Source: Planctomycetota bacterium
GTDB taxonomy: Bacteria; Planctomycetota; Planctomycetia; Isosphaerales; Isosphaeraceae
Length of the DNA stretch: 64,000 bases
Direction: 5' to 3'
Assembly (NCBI GenBank): GCA_021791715.1
Contig: JAJYWB010000022.1
Location: 1 to 64,000, forward strand
The translations under genes were made by a program, and so were the position numbers. This document shows, one piece after another, positions 54,507 through 62,891 of this stretch. Positions within the stretch are counted from its first letter, which is position 1; every line of letters begins with the position of its first letter. Under the pieces are notes generated by a model that worked only from the letters and a program-made list of their open reading frames with translations, searched no databases and had not been told where the DNA came from.

Positions 54507-55463
54507 GTGACGCCGAACGTGCGCAAGACGTTGAAGATCGCGGTCAAGACGATCGTCGGGATCGTCGTCGTCGCCGCGACCGCGATCCGCTTGCGGTCGA
54601 GCTGGAACGACCTTGTTTCGCGCGGAGAAACGCCGACGATCGATTGGAGCTGGTTCTCGATCGCGGCGGTCGCGTATCTGCTCGGTCTGCTCGCTTTCGG
54701 CTTTTATTACCGGTTGATCCTCAACGCGAGCGCCGCTCCAATCGGCTTGCTCGCCGCCGAACGCGCTTATCTGATCAGCCATCTCGGTAAATATGTTCCT
54801 GGCAAGGCGCTTGTCGTCGTGATGCGGGTCGGGCTTTCAACCCCCTTCGGCGCGCGAGCGTCGACCGCGGCGGTCGCGACGTTTTACGAAACGCTCGTGA
54901 TGATGGCCGTCGGCGGTTGGTTCGCGCTCGCCGCCGCGGCCGCCGCCGGAGATCTTAAACCGAACGCCGACGCCGCGATCGCGCTCGGACTCGCCCTGAT
55001 CTTCTCGGTTTTCGTCGAACCTCGCGTCTTCCCAAGTGTCGCAAAACTGGTTTCTTCGCCGATTCCGGGAGTCGGACCCGAGTCGTTCCCCCGCTTTTCG
55101 TATCGATTGCTCGCCGAGGGGGCGGGAATCGCCGCGGTCGGTTGGCTTTGCTGGGGAGCGAGCCTGACGTTCATCGTGGCGTCGATTGGACATGTTTCCA
55201 CAATCTCATTCCAGACCGCTTGCCGACTCGCCGCGGCGACCGCGTTCGCGACGGTCGCGGGCTTCGCGGTTCCCGTCAGTCCCGGCGGGCTCGGCGTCCG
55301 CGAGCTTTTAATCGCCCGCGCCGCGACCCCCGCGATCGGCGCCGACCGCGCGATACTCGCGGCGGTCCTTCTTCGTTTATCATGGATCGCGTGCGAGGTC
55401 GCGATCGGCGTCGTCGCCCTCCTGATCAGACCCCGAAAACCCGACCCGGTCGCATCGACATGA
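54507..55463 (+). CDS. Lysylphosphatidylglycerol synthase TM-region (flippase-like) family protein, GTG start
   Basis: A 318-residue polytopic protein of the LPG_synthase_TM/UPF0104 family with about eight helices. Motifs: LISHLGKYVPGKALVVVMR, ASTAAVATFYETLVMMAVGG, AVPVSPGGLGVRELLIARA and TPAIGADRAILAAVLLRL. Family members flip or bind lipids, or are the membrane part of MprF. There is no attached synthase domain here. The start is GTG at 54507. The gene overlaps the following GT2 gene by 4 bases (ATGA), so it belongs to a three-gene envelope operon. Confidence 0.88.
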   Translation: MTPNVRKTLKIAVKTIVGIVVVAATAIRLRSSWNDLVSRGETPTIDWSWFSIAAVAYLLGLLAFGFYYRLILNASAAPIGLLAAERAYLISHLGKYVPGKALVVVMRVGLSTPFGARASTAAVATFYETLVMMAVGGWFALAAAAAAGDLKPNADAAIALGLALIFSVFVEPRVFPSVAKLVSSPIPGVGPESFPRFSYRLLAEGAGIAAVGWLCWGASLTFIVASIGHVSTISFQTACRLAAATAFATVAGFAVPVSPGGLGVRELLIARAATPAIGADRAILAAVLLRLSWIACEVAIGVVALLIRPRKPDPVAST

Positions 55464-56425
55464 ACTCGATCGTCATCCCCCTTTATAACGAAGCCGAGAG
55501 CCTTCCCAGGCTTTACGCCGAGCTGACCGCGATGTTCCCCACGGCTTCGGCTTCGGCCGAGCCCGACGCGATCGAGTTCGTCTTCGTCGACGACGGCAGC
55601 CGAGACGGGTCGTGGAGCGTGATCAAAAAGCTCGCCGACCGCGACACGCGCGTGCGAGCGATCCGCTTCCGCCGCAATTTCGGCAAAGCCGCGGCGCTCA
55701 CCGCGGGATTCGAGGCGGCTCGCGGCGAAATCATCTTCACCCTCGACGCCGACCTGCAAGACGACCCCGCCGAAATCCCCCGCTTCCTCCTCAAACTCGA
55801 CGAAGGACTCGACGTCGTCAGCGGCTGGAAAAAACGCCGCTACGACCCCTGGCACAAGGTTTACCCCAGCCGAATCTTCAACTGGATGGTTTCGACCCTC
55901 ACCGGTTGCAAACTTCATGATCATAACTGTGGATTTAAAGCATACCGAGCCGTCGTGCTCCGCGAGGTGGGGATTTACGGCGAGCTTCATCGGTTCGTTC
56001 CCGTCTTGGCGCAGGCGAAGGGGTTTCGCGTCGGCGAGATCGAGGTCAATCATCGTGCCCGCGAGCACGGAACGTCGAAATACGGCATCTCGCGGTTCAT
56101 CAAGGGATTTCTCGATCTCCTCACGGTCCGGTTTTTAACGCGGTTCAGCCAACGCCCGCTCCACGTTTTGGGGTCGGTGGGGCTGATCCTGTTTTTGATC
56201 GGTGGCGCGGGGATGTTTTTCCTCGCGGTGCAATGGCTGCGCGGCGAACGACCGATCGGCAATCGCCCGCTGCTCGATTACTCCGCGGCGTCGCTCGTCG
56301 TCGGAACGCAACTCGTTTGCCTGGGGATACTCGCCGAGTTGATCACGTCTTACAATATCCGCGCCGAAGACACCTACAGCGTCGCCGAATCGGTCGGCGT
56401 CGACGACGATCGGAAATCGACATGA
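55460..56425 (+). CDS. GT2 glycosyltransferase, polyprenyl-phosphate sugar synthase (DPM1/GtrB-like)
   Basis: A 321-residue enzyme. The GT-A domain shows SIVIPLYNEAESLPRL, EFVFVDDGSRDGSW, FRRNFGKAAALTAGFEAARG, TLDADLQDDPAEIP and the acceptor region VSTLTGCKLHDHNCGFKAYR, followed by HRAREHGTSKYG. Two C-terminal helices (about 230-290) anchor it. This type transfers a sugar from a nucleotide donor to undecaprenyl phosphate on the cytoplasmic side. It overlaps both neighbours by 4 bases. The product is likely the donor for the GT-C enzyme next door. Confidence 0.9.
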   Translation: MNSIVIPLYNEAESLPRLYAELTAMFPTASASAEPDAIEFVFVDDGSRDGSWSVIKKLADRDTRVRAIRFRRNFGKAAALTAGFEAARGEIIFTLDADLQDDPAEIPRFLLKLDEGLDVVSGWKKRRYDPWHKVYPSRIFNWMVSTLTGCKLHDHNCGFKAYRAVVLREVGIYGELHRFVPVLAQAKGFRVGEIEVNHRAREHGTSKYGISRFIKGFLDLLTVRFLTRFSQRPLHVLGSVGLILFLIGGAGMFFLAVQWLRGERPIGNRPLLDYSAASLVVGTQLVCLGILAELITSYNIRAEDTYSVAESVGVDDDRKST

Positions 56426-57966
56426 ATGATCCATTAAATATCAACATGAACGAGAGTTCGAAAACCGAGTCCGCTCCGAACGACGATCTCAAAGGAGATC
56501 CCGCGGGGTCGGCCGACGCTCGCCGCGTTCGCTCGCCGCATCGCGCGCTCTTCGCGACGCTCGTGATCGGGATCGCGACCGCCCAGGTTCTGGGGATGAC
56601 GCTCCGAACGCCGACGCTCCTCGAGGCCAACGATATCTCGCGCTGGTGCACCGTTTGGAGCCTGCTCGAGCGAAAATCGTACGTGATCGACGACTGTCCC
56701 TGGCAGGCGCGCACCCAGGATAAAGTGTTCGACGTCAAAGGGTCGAAGCCTCGAACCGATAAGACGGTGAAGACCGACGACGCCCAATCACAAAAGCATT
56801 TTTATTCCACAAAGCCGCCTCTCTTGCCCACGTTGATCGCCGGGATTTTGTACCCGTTTCGATCGGCTCTGGGCGTTCCGCTCGATCACGAGACGCTCCA
56901 AAAAAGGCTGACTCGGAAGACGCTGAAAGACCCGAACCGACCCCCCTCCCCCGATAATTTGGTCGTCGAAACCCCCGAAGCCGTCCATTGGCCCGTCTTT
57001 GTTTTTTATCTCAAGCCGATCGTCGTTTTTTGGAACGTCGTCCCGTATCTGCTGTTCTTGATCTATTTCGCCCGCTTGCTCGACGAACGAGCCGAGGGAG
57101 ACGCGTCGTATATGCTCGCTCTCGCAGCCGCGGCGTGGGGAACGCAACTGTTCATTTTTAACGAAACCTTGAACAATCATTCGATCGGAGCTTACAGCGC
57201 TTTCTTTTCGTTATACGCGTATCTGCGAATTCAAGCGGGATCGAAACGACCGATTCATTTTGTGATCGCGGGGTTCATGGGGGCTTTTTGCGCGTGTAAC
57301 GAGCTTCCCGCGGCGCTTTTCGGCGTGATTCTGTTTCTGCTTGTGCTTTCACGCGATTTCAAACGGACGCTGATCTGGTTCGCGCCCGCCGCGGCGATAC
57401 CGTGCGCCGCGTTTTTGGCGACGCAATACGCATCGGCGGGAACGCTCGTCCCAAGATACGCCAAATTCGGTACCGAGGCTTATGAATTCGAGGGGAGTTA
57501 CTGGCAAACTCCGCTCGAGATGGACGAACTCCACGAACGGAAGCCGATGTATTTATTTCATATGATTTTGGGACATCACGGGATCTTATCGTTAACGCCG
57601 ATCTTTCTGTTTTCGATTTTGGGGGCGTTTCGGGCGTTGTTCCGCCGCGACCTCGGCCTGCGCGCCTTCTCGGCGATGACGATCGTGCTGACGCTCGTTT
57701 TGATCGCGTTTTACACGCGGATGTCGAATAATTACGGCGGCTCGACACAGGGATTGCGCTGGCTATTTTGGCTTTATCCGTTCTGGCTGGCGTTATTACC
57801 CGCGGGATTGGGCGTGATCGAGCGGAACCGATTCGTGCGATCGCTTGCGCTTGTATGTTTATTCTTTTCGGTTTTCGCGACGTGTTACGGCGTACGCACT
57901 CCGTGGAGTCACCCGTGGGTGCTCGACGCTCTCGAGCATCTGGGGTTGTACGATCTCGTGCGTTGA
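56422..57966 (+). CDS. GT-C type membrane glycosyltransferase-like protein
   Basis: A 514-residue protein with about ten helices. After a polar N-terminus comes LEANDISRWCTVWSLLE, the acidic first periplasmic loop usual for lipid-linked sugar transferases, and an unusual insert (about 95-170) with QSQKHFYSTKPPLLP. Further helices carry WGTQLFIFNETLNNHSIGAY and NNYGGSTQGLRWLFWLYPFW. It starts with ATG overlapping the GT2 stop (ATGA). It probably uses polyprenyl-phosphate sugar made by the GT2 enzyme to glycosylate a lipid or protein outside the membrane; the acceptor is unknown. Confidence 0.8.
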   Translation: MNDPLNINMNESSKTESAPNDDLKGDPAGSADARRVRSPHRALFATLVIGIATAQVLGMTLRTPTLLEANDISRWCTVWSLLERKSYVIDDCPWQARTQDKVFDVKGSKPRTDKTVKTDDAQSQKHFYSTKPPLLPTLIAGILYPFRSALGVPLDHETLQKRLTRKTLKDPNRPPSPDNLVVETPEAVHWPVFVFYLKPIVVFWNVVPYLLFLIYFARLLDERAEGDASYMLALAAAAWGTQLFIFNETLNNHSIGAYSAFFSLYAYLRIQAGSKRPIHFVIAGFMGAFCACNELPAALFGVILFLLVLSRDFKRTLIWFAPAAAIPCAAFLATQYASAGTLVPRYAKFGTEAYEFEGSYWQTPLEMDELHERKPMYLFHMILGHHGILSLTPIFLFSILGAFRALFRRDLGLRAFSAMTIVLTLVLIAFYTRMSNNYGGSTQGLRWLFWLYPFWLALLPAGLGVIERNRFVRSLALVCLFFSVFATCYGVRTPWSHPWVLDALEHLGLYDLVR

Positions 57967-58029
57967 GGGACATGTTGAATGATCAGATTCCGACCGGCTG
58001 AACTCTTTGAGTCGTAGAGATTCGAGCGA

Positions 58030-58368
58030 TCACGGCGAGATCGACACGAGGATCGCCTTGGCGACAATCGTTTCGGCCGCGGATAGGGTCGGATCGCGTT
58101 CGATCACTCTTTTGAGCGCCTGGTCGCGATCGCCGCGGCGAACGATGTAAATTCTGCCGTCTCTCCGCCATTCTTTGGATGCGACACAATAAAATGATTG
58201 TGCATCTTCATCCATATCGATCCCGATTGCGACGATATCTTCTTCGCCGTAGTTTCCGTCGCCGACGATGATTTTTTGTCGTTCGCTGATCTCGAAGCAA
58301 CTGAGTCGCACGCGTTTTACGTTGATTCCGCCGAGAAAAAACGTCTTCAGGATCTTATACTTATACAT
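58030..58368 (-). CDS. Hypothetical protein, 112 residues
   Basis: Begins MYKYKILKTFFLGGINVKRV, with a central IIVGDGNYGEEDIVAIGID and FYCVASKEWRRDGRIYIVRRG, then a helical tail (SAAETIVAKAILVSIS). Soluble and rich in beta strands. The ATG at 58368 follows GGGGCG; an earlier start at 58479 has worse support. No family recognised. Confidence 0.55.
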   Translation of the reverse strand: MYKYKILKTFFLGGINVKRVRLSCFEISERQKIIVGDGNYGEEDIVAIGIDMDEDAQSFYCVASKEWRRDGRIYIVRRGDRDQALKRVIERDPTLSAAETIVAKAILVSISP

Positions 58369-59083
58369 GGTATATCGCCCCGCGGTCGAACGCCGGCTGA
58401 TCGTCGTATGAGAAAAAATCGCACTGGATTGGTCGATCAAACCCGATGTTTGGAGAGATCGGTCTTTGAATGCGATCATGGATTAGGGTAATGCGTTAAG
58501 TTCTTTGGATCAAGATCGTCGTGAGGAATCGGGAACGGAACTGTTCAGCCGGGGTTTGGGTGAGGATCGCCGGGTGAGGCGTGCTTTTTCAAAGTTGTGT
58601 TTGATGAATCTTATATCCAATCCGCAAACGGAGAGTTGATAGGTACTATAATAACAATAAAATGTTGAAATAATTAAAAACAAAAAAATATTATAATGAT
58701 AATTCATATCGCATGCGAGCTCCGAGTCGTACAAAACGATTGCTCGAAATCTCAAGGACTTCAGAAAGCATAACAACCTAAGATAGTATTGTAATTAACA
58801 TATTGTTAAAAGAAATAATGCCTCGAATTTTTGTCGATCTTTGAAGCCGCTCGCGACTCGTTTTGCTCGCCCTTTGTCGGCTACGACGGCTCGACGTCGA
58901 TGTTGTGTTGAGCAGATAAATTAACAGAAATATTATAAAATATTAAATAATTCAAAAGCGTTCGCACATGTTTATATTTACTGGGGCAGTTTATAAAAAA
59001 TTTCTCGACTCCGTCCCCGGCGGCGTCGGGTTTTATAGCTTCCGATAAGTAAATGTTATAATAATATCATTATAATAAATTTG
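58369..59083. other. AT-rich gene desert
   Basis: About 700 bases, with 58620-58800 and 58910-59090 extremely AT-rich compared with the rest of the window. Contains an inverted repeat TTATAAT-AATATC-ATTATAA at about 59054-59073, right behind the ntrC-type gene. No credible gene; the short open frames have no ribosome site. Could be old foreign DNA, a regulatory region or a protein-binding region. Confidence 0.5.
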
Positions 59084-60466
59084 TTATCCTATCTGGTATT
59101 CTTTGATCTTGCGATACAGCGTTCGTTCGCCGATTCCCAAAATTTCCGCGGCCTCCTCGCGGTTCCCCGCGGTCAGTTTTAACGTTTCGGCGATGTAGTA
59201 TTTCTCGATCTCGCTGATCGGTCGGCCGACGAGCGAATTCGCGTTCGTCGGCGCAGTCCCTTTCGAGGGCTCGCCGATCCGCCGCGATACCTCCTCCAAC
59301 TCCTCGGTTAGATCGTCGAGATCAAGCACGCCGTCGCTATCCATCACCACCATGCTCTCGATCGTATTCCTCAACTCGCGGACGTTGCCGGGCCAAGGGT
59401 ATGAAGCCAGGATCTTCCGCGCGGCGGGAGTCACCGTATGAATCGAACGCTCGTGCGACGTGTTGAATTCTTTGAGAAAATAATCAATCAATAAAGGGAT
59501 GTCTTCACGACGTTCGCGCAACGGCGGCAGCTTAACGCTCACCACCTTGATCCGATGATAAAAATCTTGGCGAAACGTCCCCGCGGCGATCGCCTCGCTT
59601 AAATCGCGATTCGTCGCCGAGATTAAACGTACGTTGATTTTGAACGATTCATTCGTTCCCATCCGAACGATCTCGCCCGATTCGAGAACGCGGAGCAGCT
59701 TCACCTGAGTTGATAACGGAATGTCGCCGACCTCGTCGAGGAACAAAGTCCCGCCGTTGGCGTGTTCGATCAACCCCTTACGCTCGCGGTCGGCGCCCGT
59801 GAACGCTCCGCGGATGTGGCCGAATAGCTCGCTCTCCAGAACGTTTTCGTTGAGCGCGGCGCAGTTGAGAGGAACGAACGGCTTGTTCCTCCTCGGGCTG
59901 TTGTAGTGCAGCGCCTTCGCCACCAATTCCTTCCCCGTCCCGCTTTCGCCAAAAATCAAAACCGTCGCCGAAGTCGGCGCGATTTGCTTTAAACGATTAA
60001 TCACTTGATTCATCGACGCCGAACCGCCGACGACTCCTTCGAAGCCGAAGCGTTCGTTGAGCCTGCGTTTGAGTTCGGCGTTCGAGCTTGCGAGGCGTTG
60101 CGATTGCGACGCCTTATCGATGATCGCGCGGAGTTCGTCGATATCGACGGGTTTGATGAGATACGCCGAAGCGCCCGCCTGGATCGCGGTGACCGCGGTC
60201 TTGATCGTTCCGTGCCCCGTGAGGATGACGACCTCGGCCTCGGGTAGCTCCTGTTTCGCCTTGGCGAGGATATCGAGCCCGCCGACGTCGTTCATCACGA
60301 GGTCGCTGACGACGATGTCGAAATTCTGTTCTTCGATCAGACGGAACGCCTCGCGCCCTCCCGTCGCGACGGTGCACTCGTAGCCCACGCGTTCGAGCGC
60401 CTCGGCGACCGCCTCGGCGTGCGGAGCGTCGTCGTCAACCACTAATACGCTGATGCGAGGATCCAT
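59084..60466 (-). CDS. NtrC-family sigma54-dependent response regulator
   Basis: A 460-residue transcription activator with three domains. The receiver (about 1-120) has VLVVDDDAPHAEA, the phospho-acceptor Asp in DIVVSDLVMND and lysine in YLIKPVD. The AAA+ domain (about 140-375) has Walker A GESGTGKELVA, the sigma54-contacting GAFTGA loop, Walker B GGTLFLDEVGDIP and the R-finger region. A Fis-type HTH ends the protein (NREEAAEILGIGERTLYRKI). It activates sigma54 promoters upon phosphorylation. No histidine kinase is next to it, so the signal is unknown. Confidence 0.95.
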   Translation of the reverse strand: MDPRISVLVVDDDAPHAEAVAEALERVGYECTVATGGREAFRLIEEQNFDIVVSDLVMNDVGGLDILAKAKQELPEAEVVILTGHGTIKTAVTAIQAGASAYLIKPVDIDELRAIIDKASQSQRLASSNAELKRRLNERFGFEGVVGGSASMNQVINRLKQIAPTSATVLIFGESGTGKELVAKALHYNSPRRNKPFVPLNCAALNENVLESELFGHIRGAFTGADRERKGLIEHANGGTLFLDEVGDIPLSTQVKLLRVLESGEIVRMGTNESFKINVRLISATNRDLSEAIAAGTFRQDFYHRIKVVSVKLPPLRERREDIPLLIDYFLKEFNTSHERSIHTVTPAARKILASYPWPGNVRELRNTIESMVVMDSDGVLDLDDLTEELEEVSRRIGEPSKGTAPTNANSLVGRPISEIEKYYIAETLKLTAGNREEAAEILGIGERTLYRKIKEYQIG

Positions 60467-60721
60467 GGATATGTATCAAGTCCTTATGTCTGATATCATT
60501 CGTGTTATTTAAGCGACTGCGATCTTTCCGCCGTGCGCCGGCCATATAGCTTCACGTCGACCTACGATTTTACCCGCGGCGCGTGCGAAACGAACGACTC
60601 AATCGGCGCGAAATCGAGCGTTTCGTCGCGTTTCAAACGATCGTCTCGATCGCGATCGATTCCAACGCGACACGCTCGCGAGATCGTTCGTAACGCGTAC
60701 GAGACGAGCGCTGATCGCGGG

Positions 60722-61774
60722 TTAATCGATTGTTTGAGCTTCGATCGACTGAGCATCGGGTGCGGGAGGATCGATCGCCGAAGCGAGTGTTACGTCTTGT
60801 GAGATCGCTTCCTCGACGATCGATTCGTGATAAATCCCGATCGCGCGAAACTTTTCGTAGCGGCGATCGAGGAGCGTATCGAGGTCGATTTCAGCGAGAT
60901 CACGGAGCGATCGAATCAGGTACGATTTGAGGATCGAAGCCGCCTCGCGATGATCGCGGTGCGCAGCGCCGAGGGGCTCGGGAATGACGTCGTCAATAAT
61001 TCCGAGCGCGAGCAAGTCTTTACTTGTCATCCGCAGCGCCGCGGCGGCTCGGGGCGCGTGCTCGCTCGATTTCCAAAGGATCGTGGCGCAACCCTCGGGG
61101 CTTATGACCGAATAGTACGCGTGTTCGAGCATCGCCAGGCGGTCGCCGATGCCGATGCCGAGAGCGCCTCCCGAGCCCCCTTCGCCGATCACCACGCAGA
61201 CGATCGGGGTACGGATTTGGCTCATCGCCATCAAATTTTCGGCGATGATCGCCGCCTGGCCGCGCTCCTCGGCGGTGACGCCGGGGTAAGCGCCGGGGGT
61301 GTCGATCAGGCAGATGATCGGCAAGCCGAACTTCTCGGCGAGCTTCATCTTACGGAGCGCCTTGCGGTATCCCTCGGGATGGGCGCAGCCGAATCGGCAC
61401 GCGGTTCGCTCGCTGAGATTCTTTCCCTTCTGGTGGCCGACGACCATCACCTTGCGTTCGCCGAGGTGCGCCAGGCCGGTGACGATCGCTTTGTCGTCGC
61501 CGACGGCTCGATCGCCGTGAAGCTCGACGAAGCGATCGAACACGAGGGGGAGATAATCACGCGTTTGCGGTCTGCCGACGTGGCGCGAGACCAGAATCGT
61601 TTGCCAGGGTTCGAGATTGGCGAAGATCGATCGCTTGAGCCCCGCGAGTTCGCGACGGAGCCGACGGATCTGATCGGGGTTCTTGGCGTGCAGCTTCTCG
61701 AGCTCGCCGAGGCGAACTTCCATCTCGAAGATGGGCGTTTCGAACGGCAGACGAAATTCACCGATATTCGACAT
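60722..61774 (-). CDS. accA: Acetyl-CoA carboxylase carboxyltransferase, alpha subunit
   Basis: AccA forms, with AccD, the carboxyltransferase that makes malonyl-CoA for fatty acid synthesis. The 350-residue protein starts LPFETPIFEMEVRLGELEKL and has HVGRPQTRDYLPLVFDRFVELHGDRA, GHQKGKNLSERTACRFG, ICLIDTPGAYPGVTAEERGQ, GEGGSGGALGIGIGDRL and YSVISPEGCATILWKSSEHA. I use ATG 61774, where homology begins; a frame open to 61858 would add 28 residues. The last 20 residues are an Ala/Asp/Pro-rich tail. It lies 83 bases downstream of a kinase gene on the same strand. Confidence 0.95.
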   Translation of the reverse strand: MSNIGEFRLPFETPIFEMEVRLGELEKLHAKNPDQIRRLRRELAGLKRSIFANLEPWQTILVSRHVGRPQTRDYLPLVFDRFVELHGDRAVGDDKAIVTGLAHLGERKVMVVGHQKGKNLSERTACRFGCAHPEGYRKALRKMKLAEKFGLPIICLIDTPGAYPGVTAEERGQAAIIAENLMAMSQIRTPIVCVVIGEGGSGGALGIGIGDRLAMLEHAYYSVISPEGCATILWKSSEHAPRAAAALRMTSKDLLALGIIDDVIPEPLGAAHRDHREAASILKSYLIRSLRDLAEIDLDTLLDRRYEKFRAIGIYHESIVEEAISQDVTLASAIDPPAPDAQSIEAQTID

Positions 61775-61857
61775 GGACGAAGGTCTCTTTTGGGGATCAA
61801 ACGCCGCGATCGCTCGGTCGATCGGGACTCCTGTCCGCGGCGCGATTCGCATATTCA

Positions 61858-62739
61858 CTAACGACCCGTCGAGGCGTCTTCGACGTCGTGGAAGATTTTG
61901 ATCCGTGAGAACCGACTGATGAATTCATGTAAATTCTCGGGTCGATCTTTGGGATTTTTGCGGATCATTTGCATCACGAGGTCGGAGAACTCTGGGGTGA
62001 CCGATTTATTATGCGAGGTCGGCGGAGTCGGCTGTTCGCGCAGATGTTTTCGCAGTAAATCGGTCGGCGAATCGGCGCGGAACGGAGGCCGACCGCACGC
62101 CAATTCATAGCAAACGATGCCGAAACTGTAAAGATCGGCCTTGACCGTGGGGGGTTGGCTTAAAATCTGTTCGGGCGACATGTAGGTATGCGTGCCCTGG
62201 CACGGCGCTTTGCGGTTGAAGAGCTTTTTGAAGCCCGTGTACGGACGCATCGCCAACGAGTAATCGATCACGCGGACTTCGTATGTTTTGTTGATCAGGA
62301 TATTTTCAGGCTTGATATCGCGATGAATCCAGCCTTTGTCGTGCATGTAGGCGAGCGCCGAGGCGGCTTGTTCGAGAATTCGGTGCAGCCGATCGCGCGG
62401 GACGCCGTATTCCTTCGGCTTGCCGAGCGCGAGCCGGAGGTGATTCGACGAGAAAAACTCCATCACGAAATAAGGGGCGTGTCGATCGCGGACGAATTCG
62501 AACACCTTGACGAGATTGGGATGGCGGAGATCCATCCCGAGCTTCGCCTCGAATTCAAGAGCCTTGACGAGCGACGAGTCGAGATGATCGCGAGGAAGGA
62601 GTTGTTTGACGACGAACCGCTTCCCCGTCGTGTCTTGAACGACTTCCATCACGATCGACGTTTGACTCGCGTGTATCGTTCGGACAAAACGATATTGCCC
62701 GATCCGATCCTCGGCGACCGTTTTCGTATCCGTGGCCAC
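61858..62739 (-). CDS. Atypical Ser/Thr protein kinase
   Basis: A 293-residue protein consisting of a Hanks-type kinase domain only, with no membrane or sensor domain. The catalytic lysine (FVVKQLLPRD), alpha-C Glu and catalytic loop HRDIKPENILI are present, and SPEQILSQPPTVKADLYSFG matches the APE/activation region. The glycine-rich loop is degenerate (TIHASQTSIV) and DFG is replaced by DYS (VIDYSLAM). Activity is therefore uncertain: it may be a slow kinase or a pseudokinase. I chose GTG 62739 after GGAAGG; an upstream start at 62814 would add 25 residues. It precedes accA and follows glgC, so a link with carbon metabolism is possible. Confidence 0.85.
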   Translation of the reverse strand: MATDTKTVAEDRIGQYRFVRTIHASQTSIVMEVVQDTTGKRFVVKQLLPRDHLDSSLVKALEFEAKLGMDLRHPNLVKVFEFVRDRHAPYFVMEFFSSNHLRLALGKPKEYGVPRDRLHRILEQAASALAYMHDKGWIHRDIKPENILINKTYEVRVIDYSLAMRPYTGFKKLFNRKAPCQGTHTYMSPEQILSQPPTVKADLYSFGIVCYELACGRPPFRADSPTDLLRKHLREQPTPPTSHNKSVTPEFSDLVMQMIRKNPKDRPENLHEFISRFSRIKIFHDVEDASTGR

Positions 62740-62891
62740 TCCTACCGCCTTCCATTCCCTTAGCGACTCGAACGATTCTATCGTCGTTGCGACGCGCGCG
62801 AAGTACGACCCCAACCCATACTACTACCAAAATCGACAAATGGGACGCGACGTGAGACAAAGCGGCGCGTGATTCGGTCGATTACGGCGAT

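Noticed and set aside
58510..58776. Minus-strand frame of 88 codons with a hydrophobic stretch in the AT-rich region
   Set aside because: Hydrophobic composition follows from A/T-rich codons; no ribosome site and mixed Arg/Ser-rich tail.
60827..61861. Plus-strand open frame of 344 codons
   Set aside because: Antisense to accA; no motifs and no ribosome site.
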